From: an uncultured Victivallales bacterium
Lineage (GTDB): Bacteria > Verrucomicrobiota > Lentisphaeria > Victivallales > UBA1829
Direction: 5' to 3'
Assembly (NCBI GenBank): GCA_934644965.1
Contig: CAKUDG010000019.1
Location: 1 to 64,000 of the forward strand
DNA: 64,000 bases
Within the stretch, counting starts at the first letter, position 1; every line of letters begins with the position of its first letter. Shown piece after piece: positions 53,702-62,442 of this stretch. The notes under the pieces are model-generated. The model saw nothing but the letters and a program-made list of their open reading frames with translations. It searched no databases and was not told the DNA's origin. The position numbers were made by a program, and so were the translations under genes.

Positions 53702-54682
53702 TCACATCAGCTTGAGCCCGGGAAGATCCTGCAGGTCCACGAGCCCGGCGACTTTACCCTCGGAATCAATAACGATGATATCGTCGATCTTGCGTTTCTC
53801 CACGATTTTCAGAGCTTCGACAGCAAGGGAATCCGCAGAAACAGATGCCGGGTTCCGAGTCATGACGTCTTCCATTTTTCTTGTCAGGATGGAAAGATCC
53901 TTTTCCGCGAACCGACGGAAATCTCCGTCCGTGAAGATTCCGAGCAGACGGTTTCCCTCATCGGCAATGATGGCTGACCCGCAGCGGGCGGAAGTCATCT
54001 TCACGAGAGTGTCCTTGACCAGGGCGCCCGGAGGAACCACAACGATTTTGTCCCCTTTTCTCATGAGATCCTTGACCCTCATGGTGACGGCGCGCCCGAT
54101 GGCGCCACCCGGATGAAGCCGTCCGTAATTCTCCTTGGTGAAACGGCGGAGCTTCAAAAGAATCATCGCAAGCGCATCGCCGAGGACAAGCGTGGCCGTG
54201 GAAGTCGTGGTCGGTGCCAGATTGAAGGGACACGCCTCCCGCGGCACTTCCATGATGACGGGGTAATCCGACATCTTCGCCAGAGACGATTCCGCCGATC
54301 CCGTAAAAGACGCCACCGCCGCCCCGAGACGCTTCGCCGGCAGAATGACGGACAGAAGTTCATCCGTTTCCCCGCTGTAGCTCAGAGTCAGCAGCAGATC
54401 CTTTTCCTGCAGCATGCCGAGATCTCCGTGCATGGCCTCCACCGGATGCATGAAGATGGAGGGAGACCCCGTGCTCGCCAGAGTCGCGGAAATTTTCCTT
54501 CCCACATGCCCGCTCTTCCCCACACCGCAGACAACAATCTTCCCCCCCTGCTCTATCACTTCAATGCATTTTTCCACCAGACGCACAAAATCCCTGTTGA
54601 GGTTCTTCCGCACCGTTTCGAGACCTTCGATCTCCGTATGAAACACATCCGATGCAATGGCAATGATCTGTTCCGTATCCAT
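53702..54682 (-). CDS. kdsD: Arabinose-5-phosphate isomerase
   Basis: Converts ribulose-5-phosphate to arabinose-5-phosphate, the precursor used by KdsA for Kdo (326 aa). An N-terminal SIS domain (about 30-165) has GKIVVCGVGKSGHVGRKISA, TLASTGSPSIFMHPVEAMHG, and LSYSGETDELL; the C-terminal half holds two CBS domains (about 200-326) with VKDLMRKGDKI and GIFTDGDFRRFAE. This is the KdsD/KpsF/GutQ pattern. Start 54682 (MDTEQI) is preferred to 54724 because homologues begin there and GGTGG lies upstream. It completes Kdo synthesis with kdsA, kdsB and kdsC found 17-19 kb away. Confidence 0.94.
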   Translation of the reverse strand: MDTEQIIAIASDVFHTEIEGLETVRKNLNRDFVRLVEKCIEVIEQGGKIVVCGVGKSGHVGRKISATLASTGSPSIFMHPVEAMHGDLGMLQEKDLLLTLSYSGETDELLSVILPAKRLGAAVASFTGSAESSLAKMSDYPVIMEVPREACPFNLAPTTTSTATLVLGDALAMILLKLRRFTKENYGRLHPGGAIGRAVTMRVKDLMRKGDKIVVVPPGALVKDTLVKMTSARCGSAIIADEGNRLLGIFTDGDFRRFAEKDLSILTRKMEDVMTRNPASVSADSLAVEALKIVEKRKIDDIIVIDSEGKVAGLVDLQDLPGLKLM

Positions 54683-55076
54683 AGTTTTCCACCGCCCTTT
54701 CCTGATTTGCGGGTATGACATCATGATCCTGATTCATATATGAAAGGGAATATACAATTCCACCACTCATTACGCAATCTTTCAAGAGGAAAAATTTTCT
54801 TCTTTCAATCTTCTTTCAAGGTAAGGATCGGGAATCCGGAAATTCCGAAAATACAGAAAATGAAAGCCCCGGAAAAGTTACCGGACTCATTTTCCACAGA
54901 AAACACGGCTTGATTTTCTCCGAAAAAGGTTTACAGTGTACCACAGAAGCAGACTGCTCCATGAAAAATTCGTCGCGCCAGCACAGTCCCTCGTACAGGG
55001 AAAACGGACGACTCCGGACATGGAGAAAAACCAGAGGGATGAAAGAAATCATAAAGACGAAAAGGGATCGGGATTT
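54683..55076. other. Divergent region between kdsD and hisF
   Basis: It contains a probable hisF promoter at 54910-54937 and an AT-rich segment next to kdsD (54730-54820). The hisF frame is open back to 54936 but the added sequence is not HisF-like. Confidence 0.45.
54910..54937 (+). promoter_or_regulatory. Probable promoter of hisF
   Basis: TTGATT (54910-54915), 16-base spacer, TACAGT (54932-54937); the leader would be about 130 bases. Confidence 0.45.
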
Positions 55077-55847
55077 ATGGAAAAAGAAGTCAGGATCATG
55101 CCGTGCCTTGACATGCGTGACGGCAGGGTTGTAAAAGGAGTTCATTTCGTCGATATCGCAGACGCCGGGGATCCCGTGGAATGCGCCCGCTGCTACTGCG
55201 CTGCGGGAGCCGACGAACTCGCACTTCTGGATATCACCGCCACCGTGGAAAAACGGGGAACTCTCCTGAATGTGGTGAAAAAAGTCGCCGCAGTGACAAC
55301 GGTCCCCTTCACCGTCGGCGGAGGCATCAGCAGCCTGAAAACGGCCGAAGAGGTTCTGAATGCGGGAGCAAACCGGGTTTCCATGAGTTCGGCGGCATTC
55401 CGGAATCCGGAACTGGTGAAGGAAATGCTCCGGGAGTTCGGAGCGGATGCTCTTACCGTCGCCATTGATGTGGATGTCAATCCCTCGCTTCCCTCCGGAT
55501 ACGAAGTGTATATCGATGGCGGCAGGACCGCAACCGGCGCAGATGCCGTGGAATTCGCCAGACGCATTGATTCCTTTGGAGTCAAAGTCATTCTTCCGAC
55601 AAGCAAAGCTGGAGACGGTGCCAGGACCGGATACGATCTGCCTGTCATCCGTGCCATGGCGCAGGCCTGTTCCGCGGAAATCGTCGCCTCCGGAGGTGCG
55701 GGGACCATGGAACATTTTCTCGAAGCCGCAGAGGCGGGAGCGACCGTCCTTCTGGCGGCATCAGTCTTCCATTTTCACACAGTAGATATCGGGAAGCTCA
55801 AAGAGTTTCTGAATGCAAACGGAGTGAAAGTCCGTTTGAAGCACTGA
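55077..55847 (+). CDS. hisF: Imidazole glycerol phosphate synthase cyclase subunit
   Basis: TIM-barrel cyclase (256 aa) that, with HisH-supplied ammonia, makes imidazole glycerol phosphate and AICAR in histidine synthesis. IMPCLDMRDGRVVKGVHF carries the first catalytic Asp (residue 12), DELALLDITATVEKR, PFTVGGGISSLKTAEEVL and GANRVSMSSAAF follow, and VAIDVDV carries the second catalytic Asp. ILPTSKAGDGARTGYDLPVI and IVASGGAGTMEHF are the phosphate-binding loops. The start at 55077 follows GGGATCGGGA. hisH and other his genes are not nearby. Confidence 0.95.
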   Translation: MEKEVRIMPCLDMRDGRVVKGVHFVDIADAGDPVECARCYCAAGADELALLDITATVEKRGTLLNVVKKVAAVTTVPFTVGGGISSLKTAEEVLNAGANRVSMSSAAFRNPELVKEMLREFGADALTVAIDVDVNPSLPSGYEVYIDGGRTATGADAVEFARRIDSFGVKVILPTSKAGDGARTGYDLPVIRAMAQACSAEIVASGGAGTMEHFLEAAEAGATVLLAASVFHFHTVDIGKLKEFLNANGVKVRLKH

Positions 55848-55943
55848 GCATTTCCGGAGTTTTCCGGGGATCGGGGGATCCGGGGGGGAAGAGAAAAAGA
55901 CATCGCATCATCAAAAAAAACACATGCGGGGATGGACCGTGCA

Positions 55944-57830
55944 ATGAAAAAGAATCTTTTCACCATGACTTTGGCGGCAGGCGCGGTCCTGTTGCTTTCC
56001 TTCATGACACTTCATGCGCAAGACAGGATCGGGGAAGACCGCCTTCAACAGCTGAAGGAACGGGCGGGAAGTGGAGACGCCTCGGCAAACTACGAACTGG
56101 CGCTGCGCTCGAAAAGCGGCGCTCTTCCTTCCGGAACCAGCAATCTTTCCGACTATTCCACCTATCTTGCAGAAGCGGCAAGGCTTAAACACCGCGCGGC
56201 CATGCTTCAGGCCGCCATTCATATGATAGACGGAGATTATCTTGCAAAAAATCCTACGACGGCCTTTGCTTTTCTCGAAGAACTGGTGAAACAAACGCCG
56301 TCCCAGGCAAGGGATTCCCAGGCATCGGGTTTGGCGTATGAAGACCGTCCCCTGGATCTCTTCTCCTTTGCCCGTGCCTGCTACCATTACGGAAGATGCC
56401 TTGACAACGGGTTCGGGGTCCGCCCGGACCGTACGCGGGCGCAGAAATACTTTGCACTCGCCTCCCCGTTCATTCCGGAGGCGCGGCAGATGCTTTCCCG
56501 GGGCTTCCTGAGAGGAAGCGGAACGGAGAAAAATTCGGATCTCGGACTGCTTCTTCTGTATCTGCTTCAGACAGACGGGAAGGGAAAGGACGTTCTCTCC
56601 TTCTATCGTCAGAATGCCCCGCAGGGAGAAAAAAGTTATATTCCCTTCCTGGAAAAGCAAATGAAAAATGGAGATTCCACCGCGGCCTATCTCCTTGGGA
56701 AAGCCTATCTTTATGGAGAAGGAACCACCATTGACCGCACAAAGGCCTTTCAATACTTTGAAAGCGCCGCGGCAATGGGAAACCGGACCGCGCGCAGAGA
56801 ACTGGCAGGACATTATACCACGGGCGATTACGTTGCCCGGGATCTGGAGAAGGCGTTGACTCTTCTCCAGTCGCTTCTTTCCGAAAATCCTTCAGACATC
56901 CGGGCGAATGCGGAGACGGCGGCCATTCTTCTGCAGACAAAGCGGAACAAGGAAGCTCTTCCCTTTCTGATCTCAGCGGGGAAACTTCCGGAAGCCCGGA
57001 AGATCATTGATTCTGATCCTGCGATGCGTCTCGGTGCGGAAGACATCTATTTAAGAGCGAAGGAATTTGCAGCGCAGCAGCGTTCTTCCCGGAAGACCCC
57101 TGGAGAGTTTCCGGAATCCCAGTATACGGACCTTCTCCGCATGGCGGCCAATGCCGGATCCCTTCCCGCAGCCGTGGAATACGCCCAGAGGGCGGGGAAT
57201 CAGGAAATGCTGCTGGAATCTCTGGAAAAGGAAGCCGCGGGAGGGAGTATGACAGCCCTGTTCAAGGCGGCGGAAATGTATCGTCTCGGCCGCGGCACGA
57301 AGGGCGGCGCCAGGAATTATGCGAAAGCGTTTTCGTATTACGGGAAGGCGGCGGAGAAGGGGTCTCTTCCCGCACTCCGGATGCTGTCACGCCTGTATGA
57401 AAGCGGTGCTCCCGGAGTTCCCAGGGATCCTGTGAAAGCGCAGGAGCTCTCAAAGAAGCTGGCGGAGCAATCTATTTTCGTTTTCCGGGGTGGGAAGTAC
57501 GCTCCCTTCTACCGGAATTATTTTGAAACAGTTCTGCAGTCCGGGAAGGAGCATTCCGGAGGAAACGGCGCACTGGTCCGTCTGCTGAACGGGGCGGCCC
57601 GGAATCCGGATGCGGCTTATTATCTTGCGGAAATTTACCGGAGAGGGATGTATGGAGTAAAGAAAGATCCCGTTGCTGCTGCTGCACTCTACAATCAGGC
57701 GGCTGCGCCGGGGGGATCTTACCGCCGTCAAGCTTGGGAACGTCTGGAAACGCTGTACCGGGAAGGGGAGGAAAATCTGAAAAGAGACACGGAAACAGCG
57801 GATCGCTATCAGCAGCTTCTGGCAGGATGA
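55944..57830 (+). CDS. Exported Sel1-repeat protein
   Basis: A 628-aa protein with a signal peptide (about 1-26, ending LHAQ) and many Sel1-like (SLR/TPR-type) helical repeats. Clear units are YLLGKAYLYGEGTTIDRTKA, ALFKAAEMYRLGRGTKGG with the following FSYYGKAAEKG, LSRLYESGAPGVPRDPVKA and YLAEIYRRGMYGVKKDPVAA. Such repeats form protein-binding solenoids, and exported members often act in envelope maintenance or signalling. The start at 55944 (MKKNLFT) gives a normal signal sequence; 55932 would crowd the ribosome site. It lies 96 bases after hisF and may be co-transcribed. The partner is unknown. Confidence 0.85.
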   Translation: MKKNLFTMTLAAGAVLLLSFMTLHAQDRIGEDRLQQLKERAGSGDASANYELALRSKSGALPSGTSNLSDYSTYLAEAARLKHRAAMLQAAIHMIDGDYLAKNPTTAFAFLEELVKQTPSQARDSQASGLAYEDRPLDLFSFARACYHYGRCLDNGFGVRPDRTRAQKYFALASPFIPEARQMLSRGFLRGSGTEKNSDLGLLLLYLLQTDGKGKDVLSFYRQNAPQGEKSYIPFLEKQMKNGDSTAAYLLGKAYLYGEGTTIDRTKAFQYFESAAAMGNRTARRELAGHYTTGDYVARDLEKALTLLQSLLSENPSDIRANAETAAILLQTKRNKEALPFLISAGKLPEARKIIDSDPAMRLGAEDIYLRAKEFAAQQRSSRKTPGEFPESQYTDLLRMAANAGSLPAAVEYAQRAGNQEMLLESLEKEAAGGSMTALFKAAEMYRLGRGTKGGARNYAKAFSYYGKAAEKGSLPALRMLSRLYESGAPGVPRDPVKAQELSKKLAEQSIFVFRGGKYAPFYRNYFETVLQSGKEHSGGNGALVRLLNGAARNPDAAYYLAEIYRRGMYGVKKDPVAAAALYNQAAAPGGSYRRQAWERLETLYREGEENLKRDTETADRYQQLLAG

Positions 57831-58096
57831 TCCGCAAGAAACTTCACAGAACGAGGGGCAGGCAAGGAAATAAAAAAAAGAAAGGGAAGTTGTGTTTTTC
57901 ACAGAATGGTGCTATAGTATTGTTCTGTGACTTTTCCGTATGCGCCGGGATCCGGCGGATGCGGGAAGAAGGGAGGAGAAAGGGTTTGACTTTGCCGATG
58001 CGCAGTCAGGGAAGTTAAATCCGGGTCAGGAAATGGGAAAGATTTTTATTCTGTCAGAAAAGAAATAGAAAAGAACTACAGAAAAAGGAGCAATCC
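57831..58096. promoter_or_regulatory. Promoter, operator candidate and long leader of the etf operon
   Basis: TTGTGT (57890-57895), 17-base spacer ending TGC, TATAGT (57913-57918). A perfect dyad CACAGAA (57900-57906)/TTCTGTG (57923-57929) flanks the -10 box and is a candidate repressor site. The transcript leader of about 170 bases includes a hairpin CGCCGG/CCGGCG near 57945-57960. AAGGAG precedes the GTG start of etfB. Confidence 0.6.
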
Positions 58097-58999
58097 GTGC
58101 GTCAAACCATCATTGTGTTTGTGAAGCAGGTTCCGGACACCAAGAATGTCACGGGTCAGGCGATGAAGCCGGACGGCACAGTCAACAGACAGGCTCTGCC
58201 GGCGATTTTCAACCCTGAAGACCTGAACGCCCTCGAGCTGGCCCTCCAGCTGAAAGACCGTTACCAGGCGAAAGTCGTAGTGGCGACCATGGGTCCGCCG
58301 AGCGCGTCGGAAGTGTTGCGGGACGCCCTCTTCCGCGGAGCGGATGAAGCCGTGCTCCTGACGGACCGGGCTTTTGCGGGATCGGATACTCTGGCCACAA
58401 GTTTTGCCCTCAGCCGCTGCGCGAAAAAGATCGGGAATTTTGATTTGATTCTCTGCGGACGGCAGGCGATCGACGGAGACACGGCGCAGGTGGGTCCGCA
58501 GCTGGCTGAGAAGCTGTCTTTGCCCCAGATCTCCTATGTGGAGGAAGTGCTTTCTTTCGGGGACGGGAAAATCCGTGCAAGACGCGCCATCGAAGGCGGA
58601 TACGAAATTCTGGAAGCCCCGACTCCGGCACTGCTCACCGTGGTGGATGCGAACGAACCGCGTCCTCAGAACGCGGCCCGGATCATGAAATACAAGAAGG
58701 CGAAAACACGTTCGGAACAGATCAACACCCGCAGCGGCAGCGAATACAGCAGCAGTGAACAGGTGGCGGGAGATCTTGCAGCAATGGAAGAGAAGGGGCT
58801 GCTGATTCATGAATGGTCCGCGAAAGACGCGGTTCCGGAAAATGAACTGCACCGGCTCGGGCTTTCGGGCTCTCCGACGAAGGTGAAGCAGATCATGAGC
58901 GTCGTTCTGACAGCGGGCACCTTCAAAAAGGTGGAAGCGGACGAAAACGGTGTTTCGGCCCTTGTCCATGAACTTATCGAAGACCACACATTAGGGTGA
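58097..58999 (+). CDS. etfB: Electron transfer flavoprotein, beta subunit
   Basis: Small subunit of the ETF heterodimer (300 aa). It starts IIVFVKQVPDTKNV, then FNPEDLNALELALQLKD, VATMGPPSASEVLRDALFRG with the AMP/FAD-binding region, and DLILCGRQAIDGDTAQVGPQ. It is about 40 residues longer than E. coli FixA, with a charged C-terminal segment. The start codon is GTG, set by AAGGAG seven bases before. It heads the operon etfB-etfA-acyl-CoA dehydrogenase. ETF passes electrons from the dehydrogenase; in anaerobes some ETFs bifurcate electrons, but the sequence alone does not prove that here. Confidence 0.95.
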   Translation: MRQTIIVFVKQVPDTKNVTGQAMKPDGTVNRQALPAIFNPEDLNALELALQLKDRYQAKVVVATMGPPSASEVLRDALFRGADEAVLLTDRAFAGSDTLATSFALSRCAKKIGNFDLILCGRQAIDGDTAQVGPQLAEKLSLPQISYVEEVLSFGDGKIRARRAIEGGYEILEAPTPALLTVVDANEPRPQNAARIMKYKKAKTRSEQINTRSGSEYSSSEQVAGDLAAMEEKGLLIHEWSAKDAVPENELHRLGLSGSPTKVKQIMSVVLTAGTFKKVEADENGVSALVHELIEDHTLG

Positions 59000-59004
59000 T
59001 AGAC

Positions 59005-60027
59005 ATGTCTGAAAAAATTGGCAACGTATGGGTTTTTATTGAACAGGAGGGCGGCAGGATCGCCGATGTCAGTCTGGAACTGGTGTCGAAGGGGAAGGAA
59101 CTGGCGGCGAAGCTCGGAGTGAAGACCGAGGCGGTCCTGCTCGGAGACAAGATCGAATCCTGCTGCGAAACCCTGTTTCATTACGGGTGTGAAACCGTAT
59201 ATCTGGCAGAGGATCCCCGTCTGGAACCCTTCACGGTTCTTCCCTATGCGAAGGTCATCATGGACCTGATCCGCGAGCACCGGCCGAACATACTGCTTTT
59301 CGGAGCGACCATGAAGGGCAGAGAGCTTGCTCCGCGTGTGGCCTCGGAAAAACTGGCCGGACTCACGGCGGACTGCACGGATCTCCAGATTGATGATTTT
59401 GACGACAAGGTCAACAAGAAACAGTATACCAACAAACTCATGCAGATCCGTCCGGCCTTCGGAGGGAACATCATTGCAACGATTGTCAACACCTGGGACG
59501 ATCCCCAGATGGTGACGGTGCGCGAAGGCGTCATGAAAATCGGAGAACCGGACAGCCGCCGCAAAGGGAAGATCGTTCCTGTGAAAGTGGCGCTGACGGA
59601 AAAGGAAACGGTCGTCAAGGTGATTGAACGGATCCGTCAGGACAAGAGCGTCAATCTGAAGGGGGCGCAGATCATCGTGGCGGGCGGCTACGGAGTGGGT
59701 TCGGCCGCGAATTTCAAGCTCATTCATGATCTGGCGAAGACTCTGGGCGGAGAAGTGGGAGCCTCCCGCGCCGCCGTGGACGCAGGCTGGATTGATCACG
59801 ATCACCAGGTGGGACAGACCGGCGTGACGGTCAGACCGAAACTGTACATTGCCTGCGGAATCAGCGGCTCCGTGCAGCACCGCGCCGGCATGACCGAGAG
59901 CAAGAAAATCATCGCGATCAATACGGATCCGGACGCCCCGATTTTCTCGGTCGCCCACTACGGAATCATCGGAGATCTGAACCAGATCATTCCGATGATG
60001 ATCAAAGCTTACAAGGCCAAGGCATGA
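59005..60027 (+). CDS. etfA: Electron transfer flavoprotein, alpha subunit
   Basis: Large, FAD-binding subunit (340 aa). The N-terminal domain (about 1-200) has LFGATMKGRELAPRVASEK and ADCTDLQID. The C-terminal FAD domain holds IIVAGGYGVGSAANFKLIHD, ASRAAVDAGWIDHDHQVGQT, YIACGISGSVQHRAGM and INTDPDAPIFSVAHYGIIGD, all standard. The ATG at 59005 follows the etfB stop by five bases, with AGGGTGATAGAC as ribosome site. It precedes the dehydrogenase by ten bases. No ferredoxin domain is fused at its N terminus. Confidence 0.96.
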   Translation: MSEKIGNVWVFIEQEGGRIADVSLELVSKGKELAAKLGVKTEAVLLGDKIESCCETLFHYGCETVYLAEDPRLEPFTVLPYAKVIMDLIREHRPNILLFGATMKGRELAPRVASEKLAGLTADCTDLQIDDFDDKVNKKQYTNKLMQIRPAFGGNIIATIVNTWDDPQMVTVREGVMKIGEPDSRRKGKIVPVKVALTEKETVVKVIERIRQDKSVNLKGAQIIVAGGYGVGSAANFKLIHDLAKTLGGEVGASRAAVDAGWIDHDHQVGQTGVTVRPKLYIACGISGSVQHRAGMTESKKIIAINTDPDAPIFSVAHYGIIGDLNQIIPMMIKAYKAKA

Positions 60028-60037
60028 GGAGACGATA

Positions 60038-61765
60038 ATGTCCAACTTTTTCACAGACAACCAGGATCTTCTCTTTACACTGAAGAATCTCGATCTTGAG
60101 AAGCTGATGCAGCTCAAGGAAAACAATTATCAGGAATCGAAGAAATTCGACACGGCGCCGGAAAACTATGAAGACGCCATGGATAATTTTGAACGCGTCC
60201 TCACCGTAATCGGCGAAGTGACGGGTGAAAGAATCGCTCCCCGTTCCCGGCAGGTCGATGAAGAAGGCCCGCATTTTGAAAACGGGGTGGTGACCTATCA
60301 TCCGCTGACGGTCAAAAATCTGGAAGACCTCAAATCCGCAGGCGTCATGGGCGTGATTCTTCCGCGTGAATACGGCGGACTGAACTTTCCCACGACGATC
60401 TACACCATGATGACCGAAATGGTCTCCCGCGCCGACGCCTCTCTCCAGAACCTTTTCGGTCTTCAGGACATTGCCGAAACCATCTGCGAATTCGGCTCCG
60501 AAGAACAGCGCAGGAAATACCTGCCGCGCTTCGCCTCGGGCGAAGCGGACGGAGCAATGGATCTGACGGAACCGGACTCCGGTTCCGATCTGCAGTCCGT
60601 CCGCCTGAAAGCGACACAGGACCCGGAAACGGGAAAATGGTATCTCGACGGCATGAAGCGTTTCATCACCAACGGCTGCGCCCAGATCCATCTGGTGCTG
60701 GCCCGTTCGGAAGAAGGAACGAGCGACGGACGGGGACTTTCCATGTTCATCTGCGAAAAATGCCCGGAACTGGTGGTCCGGCGCATTGAGCACAAGCTCG
60801 GGATTCACGGGGTGGCGACTGCGGAACTGCAGTACAATCACGTCCCGGCGGAACTCTGCGGACAGCGCAGGAGAGGGCTGACGCGTTATGTGATGTCGCT
60901 GATGAACGGAGCCCGTGTTGCGATCAGCGCGCAGGCGGTCGGTATTGCGGAAGCGTCCTATCGCGAAGCCAGGAAATATGCTTCCGAGCGCGAACAGTTC
61001 AAACAGAGCATCGACCGTTTCCCCGCCATTTACGACATGCTCGCAAAAATGAAGACGAAACTGGTCGCTTCCCGCGCACTGCTGTATGAAACGACGAAGA
61101 ACGTCGATCTTCGCAACTACTACAATCATAAAGTGGATCATGCCCCGGCGGCGGAAATCACGGCGGAAGACAAGGAATGCGCAAAATACTATTCCCGCGT
61201 TGCGGCGGTCCTGACCCCGATGAGCAAGGCCCTCTCCACAGAGGCCGCCAACCAGATCTGCTACGACTGCATCCAGATCCACGGCGGAACCGGCTACATG
61301 CATGACTTCGACGCGGAACGCTATTACCGCGACGTGCGCATCACAAACATTTACGAAGGAACCACCCAGCTGCAGTTCGTCGCAGCCATCGGGGGAGTCA
61401 TGCAGAGAGCGCTCGACCCGATCATCAGGGAAATGTTCGAAAAGAGCGCGGAGGAAGGACTGCTCGGACGATTGAAACGCACACTTGCGGACATGTATGC
61501 AAAACATCTGGAAGCTGTGAAATTCGTCGCGGAGAAGAAGGATTCCGCATATCACGATCTCAGGGCGAAAAACATGGTGGAAAACGAAACCTTTGTTTTC
61601 GTCGGGCTTCTGATGCTCCGCGATGCACTCAAGGATGCCGAGCGCGTTCCCCTTGCCGAACGGTACATCACCGATGCGCAGCAGGATTTTGAACGCAATT
61701 ACAATATCATCACCAGCGGCGATCTCTCCATTATCGACAGGCACCGCGATGTGATCGATTATTGA
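60038..61765 (+). CDS. Acyl-CoA dehydrogenase with C-terminal extension
   Basis: Flavoprotein that oxidises or reduces the alpha-beta bond of an acyl-CoA, exchanging electrons with the ETF encoded just before it. The protein (575 aa) is longer than the 380-aa short-chain enzymes: a helical N-terminal part (about 1-160), LTEPDSGSDLQSVRLKA (FAD-binding beta domain), and the C-terminal helices with QIHGGTGYMHDFDAERYYRD and TNIYEGTTQLQ, which holds the usual catalytic Glu. About 125 further residues form an extra helical domain. AGGAG precedes the ATG. In a fermenter it could act in butyrate, propionate or amino acid fermentation; the chain length is not predictable. Confidence 0.92.
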   Translation: MSNFFTDNQDLLFTLKNLDLEKLMQLKENNYQESKKFDTAPENYEDAMDNFERVLTVIGEVTGERIAPRSRQVDEEGPHFENGVVTYHPLTVKNLEDLKSAGVMGVILPREYGGLNFPTTIYTMMTEMVSRADASLQNLFGLQDIAETICEFGSEEQRRKYLPRFASGEADGAMDLTEPDSGSDLQSVRLKATQDPETGKWYLDGMKRFITNGCAQIHLVLARSEEGTSDGRGLSMFICEKCPELVVRRIEHKLGIHGVATAELQYNHVPAELCGQRRRGLTRYVMSLMNGARVAISAQAVGIAEASYREARKYASEREQFKQSIDRFPAIYDMLAKMKTKLVASRALLYETTKNVDLRNYYNHKVDHAPAAEITAEDKECAKYYSRVAAVLTPMSKALSTEAANQICYDCIQIHGGTGYMHDFDAERYYRDVRITNIYEGTTQLQFVAAIGGVMQRALDPIIREMFEKSAEEGLLGRLKRTLADMYAKHLEAVKFVAEKKDSAYHDLRAKNMVENETFVFVGLLMLRDALKDAERVPLAERYITDAQQDFERNYNIITSGDLSIIDRHRDVIDY

Positions 61766-61790
61766 TTCTTTAAAGAAAGACTAAAGAATC
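61764..61790. repeat. Perfect inverted repeat between dehydrogenase and rpoZ
   Basis: GATTCTTTA (61764-61772) pairs with TAAAGAATC (61782-61790). It overlaps the dehydrogenase stop codon and ends just before the rpoZ ribosome site. No T tract follows, so a processing or stability element is more likely than a terminator. Confidence 0.75.
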
Positions 61791-61810
61791 TGAAGGAGGT
61801 TTTCCGGATT

Positions 61811-62074
61811 ATGAACAATGAATATCTCGCCAGAGCCAAAGAGACGATTCCCGATGCAAAGACCCTGATCGTCCTGGCATCGAAGAGGGCGCGTGCACTG
61901 GCATACGGAGCCCGTCCGATGGTCCGGTGCAAGGATGAAAATTATCTGGACGTGGCGCTTCTGGAAATTGCCGAAGGTAAGCTGGAAGCGTCCTGGGACG
62001 GCGCCGGAACTGATGATTTCCTGAAGGAAATCGAAGCGGTCAAGGCCGCCGCCGGGACATCCACGGAACCGTAA
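61811..62074 (+). CDS. rpoZ: RNA polymerase omega subunit
   Basis: A small (87 aa) protein matching omega: MNNEYLARAKETIPDAK, then LASKRARALAYGARPMV, the conserved R-A-R-x-L-x-x-GA-P stretch, and LDVALLEIAEGKL. Omega aids assembly and stability of RNA polymerase. AAGGAGG, a near-perfect ribosome site, lies upstream. It follows the etf operon by 45 bases with a hairpin between, so it may be partly co-transcribed. Omega is more often found with gmk or spoT; that context is absent. Confidence 0.85.
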   Translation: MNNEYLARAKETIPDAKTLIVLASKRARALAYGARPMVRCKDENYLDVALLEIAEGKLEASWDGAGTDDFLKEIEAVKAAAGTSTEP

Positions 62075-62169
62075 CCGCCCCGTGTGAGATCTCATCCGGG
62101 TAAAACGGGAAAAGCGGGAATTTCCTGCAGAAGAAGGAGCAGGGCGTGATCTTGCGGCAGTCATCTGCC

Positions 62170-62210
62170 CGCCGTGCAACAAAAACCGCACGGCGCCTGC
62201 GGCTTTTTCT
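62170..62210 (+). terminator. Terminator region after rpoZ with two overlapping hairpins
   Basis: CGCCGTGC (62170-62177) pairs with GCACGGCG (62188-62195); alternatively CCGCA (62186-62190) pairs with TGCGG (62198-62202), followed by CTTTTTCTCTT. The two are mutually exclusive. Confidence 0.65.
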
Positions 62211-62365
62211 CTTCCCGTCCGGGCGGAAAGAAGATGCATGCAAACAGAGGGGGGGAAAGAAGAAGACACCCCACGCCGTGTCGTGAGGAAAAAAGCGTGC
62301 GGAGTTCCGCGCTGTACAGAATGCAAAAATACTGAATCCCTGCGGGCAGAAAAAAAGAAGAAAAG

Positions 62366-62395
62366 GCGGAACGTGAAACAAAGTTCCGCTTTTTC
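62366..62395 (+). terminator. Intrinsic terminator 48 bases before purE, candidate attenuator
   Basis: GCGGAAC (62366-62372) pairs with GTTCCGC (62383-62389), then TTTTT. A copy of GTTCCGC at 62304-62310 could pair with the same 5' arm and block termination. Confidence 0.65.
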
Positions 62396-62442
62396 TGTCT
62401 GAAGGGGCAGAAATCAACCGAGAAAGGAGCAAGGGTACGCTC

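Larger units (their letters stand above)
62075..62442. other. rpoZ-purE intergenic region with several hairpins
   Basis: About 370 bases. It has overlapping hairpins at 62170-62210 (probable rpoZ terminator) and a second terminator with a competing upstream arm at 62298-62395, directly before purE. No gene is supported. Confidence 0.6.

Noticed and set aside
57890..57905. Rex-type redox operator (TTGTG...CACA) at the etf promoter.
   Set aside because: The half sites are five bases apart instead of the usual eight and the second half is imperfect; the CACAGAA/TTCTGTG dyad fits better.
57930..58096. Known riboswitch (FMN, TPP, cobalamin or THF) in the etf leader.
   Set aside because: None of the conserved core sequences of these classes could be found.
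60002..61744. A 580-codon minus-strand frame opposite the acyl-CoA dehydrogenase gene.
   Set aside because: Shadow of a clearly identified gene; no family similarity, and its start lies within the real gene.
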